A DNA stretch of 64,000 nt from Pantoea sp. WMus005 (GCF_013415305.1 NZ_JACBXU010000006.1:1-64000); one strand, 5' to 3'; shown: positions 1 to 10,367, counted from the first letter of the stretch. Numbers and translations are program-made. The notes: generated by a model from the sequence alone, not told the origin.

Positions 1-18
1 ACAGATTGTCTGATAAAT

Positions 19-216
19 TGTTAAAGAGCAGTGCGAACAGTGCGTTAGCGTCCTGTCGCGAGGTGGCGTATATTACGCTTTCCTCCTGCAGAGTCAACCT
101 CTTTCTCAGAAGTTTTTCTCCGGCGGCCCAGTCTCCTGCGCCTCTCAGCCCGTTTCCCGTTGCCGGTGTTCCGTGTTGATGGAGGCGCATTATAGGGAGT
201 TTCCTCAGCCTGACAA
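19..216 (-). promoter_or_regulatory. rRNA operon P1/P2 promoters and boxA leader
   Basis: Read leftward, this is the upstream part of an rrn operon whose 16S gene lies beyond the left edge. P1 has a -35 TTGTCA (211-216), a 16-bp spacer and a -10 TATAAT (189-194), followed by a GC-rich GCGCC discriminator and preceded by an A/T-rich UP-like stretch (221-260). P2 has -35 TTGACT (92-97), a 16-bp spacer and -10 TAATAT (70-75). The boxA antitermination signal TGCTCTTTAACA is at 19-30 and continues into the conserved 16S leader at 1-18. In E. coli rrnC also lies next to hsrA. No protein gene is supported between 1 and 397. Confidence 0.9.
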
Positions 217-397
217 GTGTTTCTTCGAATTAATTTACTGAGCGCATCTTTTTTAAACGAACGGCTTAAAAAGAGACGTTTCATGGCCGAATAACGCACA
301 AAAGTGGCTACTAAACGTAGTAAAGAGGCCTGCCGTTGCCAATTACGGATGCTATTATTTTGCTTCTTCTCGCAGGATAACCCAGGAAGGACACTCA

Positions 398-1795
398 ATG
401 ATAAAATCCTCGCGCAGCATGGCTGGTTTGCCATGGATAGCTGCAATGGCCTTTTTCATGCAGTCACTCGACGCCACGATACTGAATACTGCCTTACCCG
501 CTATCGCCACCAGCCTCGACCGTTCTCCCCTGGCCATGCAATCCGCCGTCATCAGTTACACCCTGACTGTCGCGATGTTGATTCCGGTCAGCGGCTGGCT
601 CGCCGATCGCTTCGGCACGCGCAAAGTCTTTATCATTGCGGTTTCGCTGTTTACCCTGGGTTCGCTGGCTTGTGCGCTGTCACCGACGCTTTCGGTGCTC
701 GTCATGTCGCGCATCGTACAGGGCGTCGGTGGCGCAATGATGATGCCGGTCGCGCGGCTGGCACTGTTACGTGCCTATCCGCGCAGTGAACTGCTGCCGG
801 TGCTCAACTTTGTCACTATGCCGGGACTGGTTGGCCCGATACTGGGACCGATGCTGGGCGGCGTGCTGGTCACCTACGCTACCTGGCACTGGATCTTCCT
901 GATTAATATCCCGATTGGCATTCTCGGCATTATCTACGCACGCAAATATATGCCCGACTTCACCACACCCAAGCGCCGCTTCGACTTTTTCGGCTTCATA
1001 TTATTCGGAGCTGGACTGGTGATGATCTCGATTGGGATTGAACTGTTCGGTGAGCGGATTGTTTCCGCCTGGCTGGCTGGCGGGATATTAGTCAGCGGAA
1101 TTGTGCTTTTACTTCTCTATATAGTGCATGCCCGAAATCACCCTTCACCACTGATCAACCTGCCGATGTTTAAAACCCGGACTTTCTCCGTTGGCATCGG
1201 CGGCAACATTGCCTCTCGTCTCGGTACCGGTTGCGTGCCCTTTTTGATGCCGCTCATGTTGCAGGTTGGCTTTGGCTATTCAGCGATTATCGCGGGCTGC
1301 ATGATGGCACCTATCGCTGTGGGTTCAATTCTGGCGAAGTCCACGGTGACACAGCTGCTCCGCTGGCTGGGCTATCGCCGCCTGCTGATTGGCATTACCG
1401 CTATTATTGGTATTCTGATCGCCAGCTTCTCCCTGCAGTCACCCGCTGAAAGTATCTTTGTACTACTACTTCCGCTATTTGTTCTCGGTATGGCCATGTC
1501 TACACAGTTCACTGCCATGAATACCATTACTCTGGCCGACCTGGATGATGATAACGCCAGCGGGGGTAACAGCGTGCTGGCCGTGACACAGCAGTTAGCG
1601 ATCAGTTTTGGTGTAGCCGTGAGCGCTGCGGTGCTGCGCTACTATCAGGAGTTTGAAACCAGCACCATTTCACAGTTCCACGCTACGTTTCTGACCATGG
1701 GTATCGTCACCGTACTTTCTGCGCTGACCTTTATGCTGCTGAAAAACGGGGATGGACGTAACCTGATTAGTAATCGCGACAAGAAGAAGCGCTAA
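398..1795 (+). CDS. hsrA: MFS efflux transporter HsrA (DHA2 family)
   Basis: Inner-membrane major facilitator of the 14-helix DHA2 drug:H+ antiporter family, 465 aa. It is very close to E. coli HsrA (YieO) along its full length, starting with the shared [17 protein letters not shown] stretch. The family motif between helices 2 and 3 ([13 protein letters not shown]) and the motif-C-like [12 protein letters not shown] are visible. The ATG follows a strong GGAAGGA site eight bases upstream. The neighbours rbsR and the rRNA operon match the E. coli hsrA setting, but yieP, which accompanies hsrA there, is not between hsrA and the rRNA promoter. The stop overlaps the convergent rbsR stop. The physiological substrate is unknown. 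Confidence 0.9.
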   Translation: MIKSSRSMAGLPWIAAMAFFMQSLDATILNTALPAIATSLDRSPLAMQSAVISYTLTVAMLIPVSGWLADRFGTRKVFIIAVSLFTLGSLACALSPTLSVLVMSRIVQGVGGAMMMPVARLALLRAYPRSELLPVLNFVTMPGLVGPILGPMLGGVLVTYATWHWIFLINIPIGILGIIYARKYMPDFTTPKRRFDFFGFILFGAGLVMISIGIELFGERIVSAWLAGGILVSGIVLLLLYIVHARNHPSPLINLPMFKTRTFSVGIGGNIASRLGTGCVPFLMPLMLQVGFGYSAIIAGCMMAPIAVGSILAKSTVTQLLRWLGYRRLLIGITAIIGILIASFSLQSPAESIFVLLLPLFVLGMAMSTQFTAMNTITLADLDDDNASGGNSVLAVTQQLAISFGVAVSAAVLRYYQEFETSTISQFHATFLTMGIVTVLSALTFMLLKNGDGRNLISNRDKKKR

Positions 1796-2784
1796 ACCGA
1801 ACCCCGCACCACCAGTTCCGGCGTCAGCACCAGCGTTTGCTGGCTGGCGTCGGGATCGCTGAGACGATGAATTAAGGTGTCTATCGCCAGTTCACCCAGC
1901 GCATCTTTCGGCTGATGGATGGTACTCAGTGGCGGAGTGAGATAACGCGCCAGTTCAATATCGTCATATCCCATGACCGCCATCTGCTGCGGAACCCGCA
2001 TCCCGGCCTGATAGAGCGCGTGATAAACGCCGACTGCCATCGCATCGTTACTGGTGAATACGGCTTCCGGCGGCGTTTCCAGCGCCAGCAGCTCGACCAT
2101 CCCGTTGTAACCCCCCTGAAATTCAAAGTCCCCATTGACTACATAGCCGGGAAGAATCTCCAGGCCACTTTTTGTCATGGCGTTGCGATAACCTTCCAGA
2201 CGCATACGTGCCGGGGTTTTATCCTGCGGACCGGCGATACAGGCGATGCGGGTATAACCGCTGTCGATAAGATGCTGCGTCGCCAGCTCTCCGCCCAGCA
2301 GCGCGTTATCCTGAATAATGTCACCGCGGCCTTCAAAGGGAGCCCAGTCCATCATCACCGCAGGTATAGAAGGATAACGGTTCAAAATGTCTGCCGAGGG
2401 CAGGTGACTTTCAGTACACATGATCAGCAAACCATCGACGCGCTTCTGCATCAGCGTTTCCAGGCTGCGGTTCATCCGCTCCTCATTACCTGCCGTGTTA
2501 CAAAGAATCAGACTGTAGCCACGCTGATAACAGCTCTCCTCCACGCCCCGCACCACTTCGGCATAAAAGGGGTTACTACTGGTGGTCAGCAGCATACCAA
2601 TGGTGTGCGTCTGATTGATCTTCAGACTGCGCGCCAGCGCAGAAGGGGCGTAGTTAAGGTGGCGGATGGCCTGCTCAACTTTTTCCCGCACGCCTTCACT
2701 GACAAAGCGATTGTTATTGATCACGTGCGAGACAGTGGAGGTAGAGACGCCCGCCAGGCGAGCGACATCTTTCATGGTGCTCAA
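1792..2784 (-). CDS. rbsR: Ribose operon repressor RbsR (LacI family)
   Basis: LacI/PurR-type repressor that releases the rbs promoter when ribose is bound. The helix-turn-helix is at the N-terminus ([20 protein letters not shown]), followed by the LALIX-type hinge (PSALARSLK) and a periplasmic-binding-protein-like ligand domain. I place the start at the TTG with first base 2784: it gives 330 aa, the E. coli length, and an [10 protein letters not shown] start that aligns with E. coli [10 protein letters not shown]. The ATG with first base 2775 is the alternative and gives 327 aa. It is the last gene of the rbs operon, five bases after the rbsK stop. Likely operators lie at 7599-7614 and 7676-7691. 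Its stop overlaps that of hsrA. Confidence 0.93.
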   Translation of the reverse strand: MSTMKDVARLAGVSTSTVSHVINNNRFVSEGVREKVEQAIRHLNYAPSALARSLKINQTHTIGMLLTTSSNPFYAEVVRGVEESCYQRGYSLILCNTAGNEERMNRSLETLMQKRVDGLLIMCTESHLPSADILNRYPSIPAVMMDWAPFEGRGDIIQDNALLGGELATQHLIDSGYTRIACIAGPQDKTPARMRLEGYRNAMTKSGLEILPGYVVNGDFEFQGGYNGMVELLALETPPEAVFTSNDAMAVGVYHALYQAGMRVPQQMAVMGYDDIELARYLTPPLSTIHQPKDALGELAIDTLIHRLSDPDASQQTLVLTPELVVRGSV

Positions 2785-2788
2785 GTGC

Positions 2789-3718
2789 TTAGCCCTGTTG
2801 CTGCAAAAAATCATCGATCTCCGCGCGCCACGGCACGGAGGGCTGCGCACCCGAGCGGGTAACGGCAATAGCGGCGGCGGCATGGGCAAATCGCACCGCG
2901 TCGTACATGGGTTTCTGCTCCAGTCGCGCGGTAATAAAGGCACCGTTAAAAGTGTCACCCGCCGCGATGGTGTCGATAGCTTTAACGCTGAAGCCCGCAA
3001 TGCGCTGACCGTCACCCTGCTCGCTTAGCCAGACACCGCGACGACCGAGCGTAATCAGTACCGTGCCAATGCCTTTGGCATGCAGCACTTCCGCAGCGCG
3101 AGCCGCATCTTCATCGTTGTTGACCGCAATGCCGGTCAGACTCTCGGCTTCGGTCTCATTCGGCGTAATAATGTCGATCAGCGCCAGCAGCTCATCGGAG
3201 AGACAGGAAGCGGGTGCCGGATTGAGAATAACCTGCGTCTGATGCTGCCGGGCGAAGGTCGCGGCGGCCAGCACGCTTTCCAGTGGCGATTCCAGCTGCA
3301 TTAACAGTACATCGGCATCGGCGATAACCTGCTGATGACGTGCTACGCAATCGGGTGTTAACGCCGCGTTTGCACCCGAGTAGATGCCGATGTTGTTCTC
3401 ACCATCACCGTTGACGAAAATCATTGCGACACCGGTCGACTCACCCCCGACGACCTCGACCGGCGAGGTATCAATATTGTCCTGTGTGAGCTGCTCACGA
3501 ATACGTTCGCCAATGTCGTCCGCGCCTACACAGGCGATAAACGCGATATCGGCACCCGCACGACCAGCGGCTACTGCCTGATTTGCACCTTTACCGCCAA
3601 ACGCAATCTGATACTTCTGCCCGATCACCGTTTCACCGGGACGAGGGAAGTGCGCCAGATTAAGGATGTGGTCAGCGTTGATACTGCCAAGAACGGCCAG
3701 TTTTGCGTTTTTGCTCAT
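2789..3718 (-). CDS. rbsK: Ribokinase RbsK
   Basis: PfkB-family sugar kinase that phosphorylates ribose at O5 with ATP after RbsABC import. 309 aa, the same as E. coli. The N-terminal PfkB signature region ([15 protein letters not shown]) and the C-terminal catalytic signature ([13 protein letters not shown], with the catalytic Asp in GD) are intact. The ATG with first base 3718 ([17 protein letters not shown]) aligns with E. coli. An in-frame GTG at 3745 would place coding sequence in the hairpin that follows rbsB, so I reject it. The Shine-Dalgarno site is weak. The gene lies between rbsB and rbsR. Confidence 0.94.
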   Translation of the reverse strand: MSKNAKLAVLGSINADHILNLAHFPRPGETVIGQKYQIAFGGKGANQAVAAGRAGADIAFIACVGADDIGERIREQLTQDNIDTSPVEVVGGESTGVAMIFVNGDGENNIGIYSGANAALTPDCVARHQQVIADADVLLMQLESPLESVLAAATFARQHQTQVILNPAPASCLSDELLALIDIITPNETEAESLTGIAVNNDEDAARAAEVLHAKGIGTVLITLGRRGVWLSEQGDGQRIAGFSVKAIDTIAAGDTFNGAFITARLEQKPMYDAVRFAHAAAAIAVTRSGAQPSVPWRAEIDDFLQQQG

Positions 3719-3738
3719 TAGGGGAGTCCGGAATAAGT

Positions 3739-3759
3739 GCGCCACCGGGAGGGTGGCGC
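3739..3759 (-). terminator. rbsB-rbsK intercistronic hairpin
   Basis: GCGCCACC (3739-3746) pairs with GGTGGCGC (3752-3759) around a 5-nt loop. There is no T-run on the leftward strand, so it is more likely an mRNA-stabilising or attenuating hairpin that raises expression of the binding protein RbsB over rbsK and rbsR than a full terminator. Confidence 0.55.
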
Positions 3760-3780
3760 GGTGCCCTGCTTTTCTTTGAG

Positions 3781-4656
3781 TTATTGAGTGACCAGCTTCA
3801 GGTCGACCGGATTGATCGCCTTCACTTTTTCACCCTTCAGCACTTTATCAGCGGTATCCACGCCGATCATGCCAATTTTGTCTGGCATCTGTGCCACGGT
3901 CGCAGACAGTTTGCCAGCTTCTACGGCTTTAACGCCATCAGCAGTGCCGTCAAAACCAACCACGATCACACCTGTTTTTCCGGCGGTCTGCAGTGCACGT
4001 AGTGCACCCAGTGCCATTTCGTCGTTCTGAGCGAATACCGCCTGAACATCCGGATGCGCCTGAAGCAGGTTCTGCATGACGTTCAGACCTTTAGTACGGT
4101 CAAAGTCCGCAGGCTGGCTGGCGAGGATCTGGAATTTATGCGCATCAGCGGCCTGTTTGAAGCCTTCGCCACGTTCGCGTGCAGCAGAGGTACCAGCAAT
4201 GCCCTGCAGCTCAATAATTTTGGCGTTTTCGCCGACTTTTTTGGCGATGAAGTCACCGGCCATTTTACCGCCGAAACGGTTATCAGAAGCGACGTGGCTG
4301 ACTACGGTGCCCTGTGCAGCAATGCGATCCAGAGTGATAACCGGAATATTCGCCTGGTTAGCCATCTTCACTGCGTTGCCTACGGCATCAGAGTCAGTCG
4401 GGTTGATCAGCAGCAGCTTAGTGCCGCGAACGGTCAGATCCTGCACGTTCGCCAGCTCTTTCGCCGGGTTGTTCTGTGAATCCAGCACGACCAGGTTGTA
4501 GCCCAGCTTATCGGCTTCTTTCTGTGCACCCTCTTTCAGGGAGACAAAGAACGGGTTGTTAAGGGTTGAAACCACCAGCGCGATGGTATCTTTTGCCATA
4601 GCGCTGGTACTGAGCGTTGCGCCGAGGATCATGGCCAGTGCGGTTAACTTTTTCAT
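3781..4656 (-). CDS. rbsB: Ribose periplasmic binding protein RbsB
   Basis: Periplasmic D-ribose receptor that feeds the RbsAC transporter and, in E. coli, also docks to the Trg chemoreceptor. 291 aa. A signal peptide is clear: MKKL, a hydrophobic core and a cleavage site after Ala21 ([10 protein letters not shown]). The mature part keeps the sugar-contact motifs STLNNPFF near the N-terminus, [14 protein letters not shown] and [11 protein letters not shown]. Operon order rbsD-A-C-B-K-R is as in E. coli. The downstream hairpin at 3739-3759 fits high expression of this subunit. Confidence 0.95.
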   Translation of the reverse strand: MKKLTALAMILGATLSTSAMAKDTIALVVSTLNNPFFVSLKEGAQKEADKLGYNLVVLDSQNNPAKELANVQDLTVRGTKLLLINPTDSDAVGNAVKMANQANIPVITLDRIAAQGTVVSHVASDNRFGGKMAGDFIAKKVGENAKIIELQGIAGTSAARERGEGFKQAADAHKFQILASQPADFDRTKGLNVMQNLLQAHPDVQAVFAQNDEMALGALRALQTAGKTGVIVVGFDGTADGVKAVEAGKLSATVAQMPDKIGMIGVDTADKVLKGEKVKAINPVDLKLVTQ

Positions 4657-4681
4657 CTTGTTATCCTGTGTAAGGTCAGAG

Positions 4682-5653
4682 TTATTTACTGCTTTTATTA
4701 TCCACCAGCACCGCCAGCAGGATGACTACCGCTTTAACGATCATCTGGTAGTACGAAGAGACGCCCATCAGGTTCAGGCCGTTGTTCAGGAAGCCGAGGA
4801 TCAGCGCGCCAATCAGGGTGCCGAAAATACGGCCTTTGCCGCCTGCCAGGCTGGTTCCACCCAGTACGACCGCAGCAATCGCATCCAGCTCATAGCCGGT
4901 GCCCGCTGTCGGCTGTGCCGAAGAGAGGCGCGCTACTTCAATGGTGCCCGCCAGCGCTGCCAGCATGCCACTCAGTGAATAGACGATGATTTTGACGCGG
5001 TTCACATTAATGCCTGAGAGACGCGTTGCCGCTTCATTGCCGCCTAGCGCATAGATGTAGCGGCCCAGGCGGGAGTGTTGCAGCATGTACCAGGCGGCGA
5101 TAAAGACCAGCGCCATCAGCCAGACCGGCGCAGGGATACCCAGCGGGCGACCAATACCAAACCAGCCCAGCAGATCGGCATTGGCACTGAAGCCGGTGTT
5201 AATCGGGCTGCCGTCGGTGTAGACCATGGTGACACCGCGCAGCAGCAGCATCATGACCAGCGTAGCGATAAACGCCTGTACCTTGCCGCGCGCCACAATG
5301 GTCCCGGTCAGGGCACCGATTGCCGCCCCCAGCGCCAGCGAAGCCGCCACCGCAACCAGGGCATTGACTTCCATGCCCACCAGCGATGCACCGACCGCGC
5401 CCGTCAGGGCCAGCAACGACCCCACAGAGAGGTCGATACCGGAGGTCAGGATCACCAGCGTCATCCCGACTGCCATAATGGCGTTAACCGAGGTCTGCTG
5501 CAGAATGTTGAAGAGGTTCGCCACAGTAAAGAAGTTCGGGCTCTGGCTTGCCACCACGGCGATCAGCACCATCAGCGCAATCAGCGACTTCTGTTCCAGT
5601 AGCCAGCTTTTGCTAAACCAGCGACGGCTGGCCGGTAAAGTTTGGGTCGTCAT
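4682..5653 (-). CDS. rbsC: Ribose ABC transporter permease RbsC
   Basis: Inner-membrane permease of the ribose importer, 323 aa, about ten hydrophobic segments; it forms a homodimer that couples to RbsA. Family signatures are visible: [13 protein letters not shown], which is typical of carbohydrate uptake family 2 permeases, and the coupling stretch [23 protein letters not shown]. Its ATG overlaps the rbsA stop by four bases (ATGA), indicating translational coupling. rbsB follows after a short gap. Confidence 0.95.
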   Translation of the reverse strand: MTTQTLPASRRWFSKSWLLEQKSLIALMVLIAVVASQSPNFFTVANLFNILQQTSVNAIMAVGMTLVILTSGIDLSVGSLLALTGAVGASLVGMEVNALVAVAASLALGAAIGALTGTIVARGKVQAFIATLVMMLLLRGVTMVYTDGSPINTGFSANADLLGWFGIGRPLGIPAPVWLMALVFIAAWYMLQHSRLGRYIYALGGNEAATRLSGINVNRVKIIVYSLSGMLAALAGTIEVARLSSAQPTAGTGYELDAIAAVVLGGTSLAGGKGRIFGTLIGALILGFLNNGLNLMGVSSYYQMIVKAVVILLAVLVDNKSSK

Positions 5654-7158
5654 ACCACTAAATCCTCGCTGTGTTGCTTGCCTACGGCGGCTGCCATCAG
5701 GCTTTCCTGAGTGGCTTCTTCTCGGGTAAATTCGCCGCTGATACGGCCTTCATGCATCACCAGAATCCGATCGCTCATGCCCAGTACTTCCGGCATTTCC
5801 GAGGAGACCAGGATGATGCTCAGCCCTTCGGCTTTAAACTGGTTAATCAGTTGATAGATCTCTTTCTTCGCACCGACATCCACACCGCGTGTCGGTTCGT
5901 CCAGGATCAGCACGTTGGGCCGGGTCATCAGACCGCGGGCAATTGCCACTTTCTGCTGGTTACCGCCCGAAAGCAGGCCAATTGGCTGCTCCATGGAAGG
6001 CGTTTTAACGTTGAACAGCCGGATAAAATCGCCTACAGCCAGCTGCTCTGCCGCATGTTTCAGCGTGCCGCTGCCATGACTGAAATAGCGCAGCGCCGTC
6101 AGCGACATGTTCTCTTTCACTGACATACCCAGTACCAGGCCATCGCGCTTACGATCTTCGGAGATATAGACAATGCCGTTAGCCAGTCCATCCTGCGGCG
6201 AACGTGTCACCACTTCCCGACCATTGAGCCACAGGCTGCCTTCGCGACGCGGCAAGGCGCCATAAAGCACTTTCATCAGTTCAGTACGGCCCGCGCCCAT
6301 CAAACCAGATACGCCGAGGATTTCACCTTTGCGCAGGCTGAAGCTGACGTTGTCCACGCCCGGTCCGCTGACGTTCTCCACTTTCAGCCGCACGTCGCCC
6401 GGCGCCTGATCAATATGAGGATATTGATCTTCCAGCTTACGGCCGACCATCATCTCAATCAGGCTCTCTTCGGTCAGCTCGCTGACCGGACGTTCAGCAA
6501 TAAACTGACCGTCGCGGAACACCGTAACGTCATCGCAGATCTCAAAGATCTCTTTCATGCGATGCGAGATGTAGACGATGCCGCAGCCCTGCGCTTTCAG
6601 TTCGTTGATCACCCGGAACAGCGACAGCGTCTCGGTATCGGTCAACGCATCGGTCGGTTCATCCATGATGATGACCTGCGACTCAAAACTCAGGACTTTG
6701 GCGATTTCGACCATCTGCTGATCGCCAATCGACAAATCCCCCACCAGCTTGTGGCTGTTGAAGCGCAGATTAAGACGTTTAAGCAGCGCATCCGCTTCGT
6801 CATACATACGCGGCCACTGAATACGGCCAAAACGCCCCACATATTCACGACCGAGAAAAATATTCTCCGCCACGGTTAACTGAGGGATCAGGTTCAGTTC
6901 CTGATGGATGATGCCAATGCCCGCTTCCTGAGACGCTTTCGGTCCACTGAAACGGGTCTCTTTGCCGAGCCAGCGCAGCGTACCGGCATCATATTGATAG
7001 ATCCCGGTCAGCACTTTCATCATGGTGGACTTGCCTGCGCCGTTCTCGCCCACCAGCGCCATCACGCGTCCTGCCCGGACATTCAGCGACGCTCCCTTGA
7101 GGGCTTTTACACCCGGAAAGGATTTTTCAATGCCGTCGAGTTGCAGTAAAGGTTGCAT
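5650..7158 (-). CDS. rbsA: Ribose ABC transporter ATPase RbsA
   Basis: Fused double ATP-binding subunit of the ribose importer, 502 aa, cytoplasmic face of the membrane. The N-terminal half has an intact Walker A (GENGAGKST, residues 37-45), the signature [13 protein letters not shown] and Walker [11 protein letters not shown]. The C-terminal half has the degenerate P-loop GLMGAGRTE usual in this family, the signature [15 protein letters not shown] and Walker [14 protein letters not shown]. The second site is expected to be weak or inactive. It is preceded by rbsD with a 7-base gap and overlaps rbsC. Confidence 0.95.
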   Translation of the reverse strand: MQPLLQLDGIEKSFPGVKALKGASLNVRAGRVMALVGENGAGKSTMMKVLTGIYQYDAGTLRWLGKETRFSGPKASQEAGIGIIHQELNLIPQLTVAENIFLGREYVGRFGRIQWPRMYDEADALLKRLNLRFNSHKLVGDLSIGDQQMVEIAKVLSFESQVIIMDEPTDALTDTETLSLFRVINELKAQGCGIVYISHRMKEIFEICDDVTVFRDGQFIAERPVSELTEESLIEMMVGRKLEDQYPHIDQAPGDVRLKVENVSGPGVDNVSFSLRKGEILGVSGLMGAGRTELMKVLYGALPRREGSLWLNGREVVTRSPQDGLANGIVYISEDRKRDGLVLGMSVKENMSLTALRYFSHGSGTLKHAAEQLAVGDFIRLFNVKTPSMEQPIGLLSGGNQQKVAIARGLMTRPNVLILDEPTRGVDVGAKKEIYQLINQFKAEGLSIILVSSEMPEVLGMSDRILVMHEGRISGEFTREEATQESLMAAAVGKQHSEDLVV

Positions 7159-7165
7159 AGCGGCC

Positions 7166-7585
7166 TCAGAAGGTCACACCGGCGCTGAGGATGACATTCG
7201 CAAACGGAGAACACTCTCCGCTGCGAATGACTGCCTGACTACGCTGCGTTTGTTGTTTGAATTGTTCATGACTGGTGTAGCTGATGGTGATGATATTCCC
7301 CTGGTGCTGTTGCAAGGCTTCGAGCACGGCGACCAGTGCGCTATGAAGTTGCGGATTATGCTGCTTAATCTCCTCCGCGATCAGGGCGCTCTCTACCTGC
7401 ATCTCCAGTGCGACAGCATTAACCACCTGCATAAAATCGGGCGTACCCGGCGTGAGCGCTAAGTCGATGCGCTGCGGTCCTGCCGGAATGGGCAAGCCTG
7501 CATCAGCAATTGTCAGCGTATCCGTGTGTCCCAGGCGGGCAATCACATAAGAGAGTTCAGCGTTTAACAGGCGACCTTTTTTCAT
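7166..7585 (-). CDS. rbsD: D-ribose pyranase RbsD
   Basis: Catalyses interconversion of beta-ribopyranose and beta-ribofuranose, supplying the furanose form that RbsK uses. 139 aa, the standard length, first gene of the rbs operon. The family N-terminus ([22 protein letters not shown]) carries the conserved catalytic His20. The ATG has a good ribosome site (GGAGTGAAAAG). An RbsR-type operator lies 14 bases upstream of the start codon, inside the transcribed leader. Confidence 0.95.
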   Translation of the reverse strand: MKKGRLLNAELSYVIARLGHTDTLTIADAGLPIPAGPQRIDLALTPGTPDFMQVVNAVALEMQVESALIAEEIKQHNPQLHSALVAVLEALQQHQGNIITISYTSHEQFKQQTQRSQAVIRSGECSPFANVILSAGVTF

Positions 7586-7598
7586 CTTTTCACTCCAC

Positions 7599-7614
7599 AG
7601 CGAAACGTTTCGCT
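7599..7614. promoter_or_regulatory. RbsR-type operator, rbsD-proximal
   Basis: A perfect 16-bp palindrome, AGCGAAACGTTTCGCT, between rbsD and its likely promoter. This sequence is the core of the E. coli RbsR operator and the general LacI/PurR half-site (GAAACG). A second copy lies 77 bp further upstream, allowing looping or two-site repression. Confidence 0.85.
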
Positions 7615-7675
7615 GCTGGGAGTGTATGAAAAGCCGCCATCAACTCAACGGGCAAAACAGAAATCTGTGATCGCC

Positions 7676-7691
7676 ATCGAAACGTTTCGCT
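7676..7691. promoter_or_regulatory. RbsR-type operator, distal, beside a CRP-like half-site
   Basis: CGAAACGTTTCG (7678-7689) is a 12-bp perfect palindrome within a 16-bp near match to the proximal operator. TGTGA at 7666-7670 just beside it, followed after six bases by TCGAA, resembles one good and one poor half of a CRP site, as expected for a glucose-repressed ribose operon. The sigma-70 hexamers between the two operators are not clear by eye. Confidence 0.7.
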
Positions 7692-7767
7692 CACGCGGGG
7701 GGAAATTTGCATTAAGGCGGGGAACGGGCAGAAAAAAGGGCCGCGAATGCGGCCCTGAAGGAAAAGA

Positions 7768-8175
7768 TTAAGGCAGTTTCTTAACCTGCTTAACGTCCAT
7801 CTCAATGCTGTTGAAATCTTTATCCAGTTCACCCGTCAGCTCAACGTTATCTTTAGGCGTGATGGTCTGGCCGTTCCAGTGCTTGTGGTCAATCTCGACT
7901 TTCATGGTGCCGGTCTGATCGCGGAACAGATAATCTTCCTTGCCCATCTGTTTCTCCAGCTTGCCGCGCACCGTGATCCAGCTGTCATCTTTCATCTCTT
8001 CAGCCTGCTTCACAGTCACCACACTGGTGTGATCGGCACTGAAGCCGCCCTGACCGGTTGCTGACTGCGTCTGTGCGGCTGGCGCGCTGGGATCAACAAA
8101 TCCGCCCTGCTGTGCAGCGAAAACCGGGGCGGAAGCCAGCATAACGACGGCCAGAATTGCAGCGTGCTTTTTCAT
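7768..8175 (-). CDS. ygiW: Periplasmic BOF/OB-fold stress protein YgiW
   Basis: Small secreted protein, 135 aa, of the YgiW/YdeI bacterial OB-fold family, linked in E. coli to peroxide, metal and acid stress. A signal peptide with cleavage after Ala20 (APVFA|AQQGG) is clear. The mature part has the family pattern VKQAEEMKDDSWITVRGKLEKQMGKE..YLFRD..G.MKVEID. The ATG at 8175 has an AGAAAGGGG ribosome site; in-frame codons upstream lack one and would disrupt the signal peptide. It is divergent from qseBC, the same arrangement as E. coli ygiW-qseBC, which lies elsewhere on that chromosome. Confidence 0.88.
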   Translation of the reverse strand: MKKHAAILAVVMLASAPVFAAQQGGFVDPSAPAAQTQSATGQGGFSADHTSVVTVKQAEEMKDDSWITVRGKLEKQMGKEDYLFRDQTGTMKVEIDHKHWNGQTITPKDNVELTGELDKDFNSIEMDVKQVKKLP

Positions 8176-8234
8176 GGTGTACCCCTTTCTCAGTGGTGTT
8201 TTCGGTTTGAATATGCCCATTTGACCATAGAGTT

Positions 8235-8251
8235 CTTAACAGCTTCTTAAG
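8235..8251 (+). promoter_or_regulatory. QseB/PmrA-type box in the ygiW-qseB intergenic region
   Basis: CTTAAC (8235-8240), five bases, CTTAAG (8246-8251): a tandem direct repeat with 11-bp spacing matching the box bound by PmrA/QseB-type response regulators. It lies about 87 bases before the qseB start, where it could serve autoregulation and control of the divergent ygiW. A TATTTT at 8266-8271 may be the rightward -10. Confidence 0.6.
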
Positions 8252-8337
8252 CAGTAAAAATAAGCTATTTTCGCCGAAATCAGCTGTACAGTAGGGAAGT
8301 TGCTTCGTATAAAGCGCTATCGGAACAGGGAGACGTG

Positions 8338-9009
8338 ATGCGTATTTTATTGATTGAAGACGATCGCTTAATTGGCGACGGTATTAAAGCGGGGCTGAGC
8401 AAACTGGGCTTCAGCGTTGACTGGTTTACGTCGGGTGAGTCGGGCTTTAACGCGCTGGAGGCTGCGCCCTGGGATGCAGTCATTCTGGATCTCTCTCTGC
8501 CAGAGCGGGATGGACTCGATATCCTGCGGCAGTGGCGACAACAGGGCAACGATGTGCCGGTACTGATTCTGACCGCCCGCGATGCGCTCGATCAGCGGGT
8601 CGAAGGCCTGCAGATGGGCGCGGATGACTATCTGTGTAAGCCCTTTGCCTTAACCGAAGTGGCCGCTCGCTTACAGGCGCTAATTCGCCGTCGTCACGGT
8701 CAGCTGCAGCCCGAACTGCGCCACGGTAACGTGGTGCTGACCCCCGGCAGCCACAGTGTAATGCGCGAGGGTGAGACGATTGAGTTGAAAAGCCGTGAAC
8801 TGGCGCTACTGGAACTCTTTATGCGAAACCCGGGTCGGGTGCTGACGCGTAGCCAGCTGGAAGAAAAGCTCTACAGCTGGGACGCCGACGTCTCCAGCAA
8901 TGCGGTGGAAGTGCATATCCATCATCTGCGTAAAAAGCTGGGCAGCACGTTTATCCGCACACTCCACGGCGTCGGTTATATCCTGGGGGCCGCCGAATGC
9001 GATCAATGA
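8338..9009 (+). CDS. qseB: Response regulator QseB (OmpR/PhoB family)
   Basis: DNA-binding partner of QseC, 223 aa. The receiver domain has the acidic pair DD (residues 8-9), phospho-acceptor Asp51 (VILDLSLP), Thr79 and Lys101 (CKPF). The C-terminal winged helix carries [19 protein letters not shown] and [17 protein letters not shown] start at the ATG at 8338 rather than the adjacent GTG at 8335, because MRILLIEDD is the conserved beginning and AGGGAG is well placed. The end overlaps qseC. Closest to E. coli QseB, with PmrA (BasR) the next alternative; linkage to ygiW supports QseB. Confidence 0.9.
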   Translation: MRILLIEDDRLIGDGIKAGLSKLGFSVDWFTSGESGFNALEAAPWDAVILDLSLPERDGLDILRQWRQQGNDVPVLILTARDALDQRVEGLQMGADDYLCKPFALTEVAARLQALIRRRHGQLQPELRHGNVVLTPGSHSVMREGETIELKSRELALLELFMRNPGRVLTRSQLEEKLYSWDADVSSNAVEVHIHHLRKKLGSTFIRTLHGVGYILGAAECDQ

Positions 9010-10352
9010 GCCTGTTTCTGCGGCTGGGCATCGGTTTTGTGCTGCTGCTCGGCATATGCTGGGCCAGTGCCAGCCTGAGTGCCTGGCATCAGACGCGTGA
9101 AACTCTTGATGAGCTCTTTGATACCCAGCAGATGCTGCTGGCCAAGCGTCTGCTAACGCTGGATTTCTCCTCGCTGGACAAGACCACGCTGCCCAGAACC
9201 AAAGAGATGCTGCGACACCATCGCGGTGAACAGGATGATGATGCACTGGCCTTTGCTGTCTTCACGCGTGACGGCAGGCAGGTGATGAATGACGGCGATA
9301 ATGGTCGTTATCTGCCGTTTGAGGCGGAGTATCAGGGATTTCATGAGGGTCAGCTCACCAATGATGACGATCGCTGGCGATTTGTCTGGCTGACCACACC
9401 CGATAAGCAGTTTCGGGTGGTGGTGGGTCAGGAGTCGGAATACCGTGATGACATGGCGCGGGATGTGATGAAAGCCAGCGTGCTGCCCTGGCTGATCGCG
9501 CTGCCCTTTATGTTGCTGTTGCTAATCGGTCTGGTCTGGTCTGAACTGCGGCCGCTGAAGACGCTGGCACAGCAGCTCGCACAGCGCGCACCGGATGATG
9601 ATACGCCGCTGCAGGCAGACCGCGTGCCAAAAGAGGTTCAACCGCTGATGGTCGCGCTCAATGGTCTGTTCAGCCGCATCAGCGCCATGATGCAGCGTGA
9701 ACGACGCTTTACCTCCGATGCCGCGCATGAGCTGCGCAGCCCGCTGGCGGCGCTGCAGGTGCAAAGCGAAGTGATCCAGCTGACTGCGGATGATGAAGTG
9801 ATGCGAACCCATGCGCTACAGCAACTGAATGCCGGGATTGTCCGCGCAACACGGCTGGTGGATCAGTTGCTGACGCTCTCGCGGGTTGAAGCCGACGATG
9901 CGCGTAGCGCTTTCGAACCGGTGGCACTGAAACGCACGGTGCAGGAGATGCTCGCCGCACAGCTGCCGTTGGCGGACAAAGCCGGCGTGACGCTGAGACT
10001 GCATGCAGAGGCCGATCCGCAGATTCAGGGGCATCCGCTGTTACTGTCACTGCTGGTGCGGAATCTGCTGGATAACGCCATTCGCTATACACCTGCGGGC
10101 AGCGAAGTCGATGTGCGGTTACAGGCAAATAGTCTGTCGGTGGAGGATAACGGCGAGGGGCTGAGTCCAGCGGATCTGCAACGGCTCGGTGAGCGTTTCT
10201 GGCGACCGCCAGGTCAGGAGAAGAGTGGTAGCGGGCTGGGATTGTCGATAGTCCGCAACATTGCCCAGTTGCACGGAATGCGGGTCACCTTCAGTCAGCG
10301 ATCCGGCGGCGGGTTATGCGTCATGCTGCACTGGTCAGCGCCCGCCCCGTAA
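8997..10352 (+). CDS. qseC: Sensor histidine kinase QseC
   Basis: Inner-membrane sensor kinase, 451 aa. Two membrane helices (about residues 5-28 and 161-181) frame a periplasmic sensor region that begins with the QseC-like [13 protein letters not shown]. Then come a HAMP-like linker, the dimerisation domain with phospho-acceptor His244 ([14 protein letters not shown]) and the ATPase domain with N box ([12 protein letters not shown]), DNGEGL and GSGLGLSIV. The start may be 8997 or the ATG at 9006, which overlaps the qseB stop. E. coli QseC is reported to respond to autoinducer-3 and catecholamines; I cannot tell from sequence whether this one does. Confidence 0.88.
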   Translation: MRSMSLFLRLGIGFVLLLGICWASASLSAWHQTRETLDELFDTQQMLLAKRLLTLDFSSLDKTTLPRTKEMLRHHRGEQDDDALAFAVFTRDGRQVMNDGDNGRYLPFEAEYQGFHEGQLTNDDDRWRFVWLTTPDKQFRVVVGQESEYRDDMARDVMKASVLPWLIALPFMLLLLIGLVWSELRPLKTLAQQLAQRAPDDDTPLQADRVPKEVQPLMVALNGLFSRISAMMQRERRFTSDAAHELRSPLAALQVQSEVIQLTADDEVMRTHALQQLNAGIVRATRLVDQLLTLSRVEADDARSAFEPVALKRTVQEMLAAQLPLADKAGVTLRLHAEADPQIQGHPLLLSLLVRNLLDNAIRYTPAGSEVDVRLQANSLSVEDNGEGLSPADLQRLGERFWRPPGQEKSGSGLGLSIVRNIAQLHGMRVTFSQRSGGGLCVMLHWSAPAP

Positions 10353-10362
10353 GGCGGGCGCT
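10337..10362. terminator. Hairpin between convergent qseC and kup
   Basis: A 10-bp GC-rich stem, AGCGCCCGCC (10337-10346) with GGCGGGCGCT (10353-10362), loop of six bases that includes the qseC stop codon. Its position in a 15-base gap between convergent genes suggests a shared bidirectional terminator, though neither side has a strong T-run. Confidence 0.55.
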
Positions 10363-10367
10363 GCAGA

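Noticed and set aside
45..446. Open frame on the minus strand across the rRNA promoter region
   Set aside because: It overlaps recognisable P2, P1 and UP sequences and part of hsrA, and its product has biased, non-protein-like composition.
2785..3015. N-terminal extension of RbsR to 407 residues
   Set aside because: The extra residues lie wholly inside rbsK in another frame and have no similarity to LacI-family proteins.
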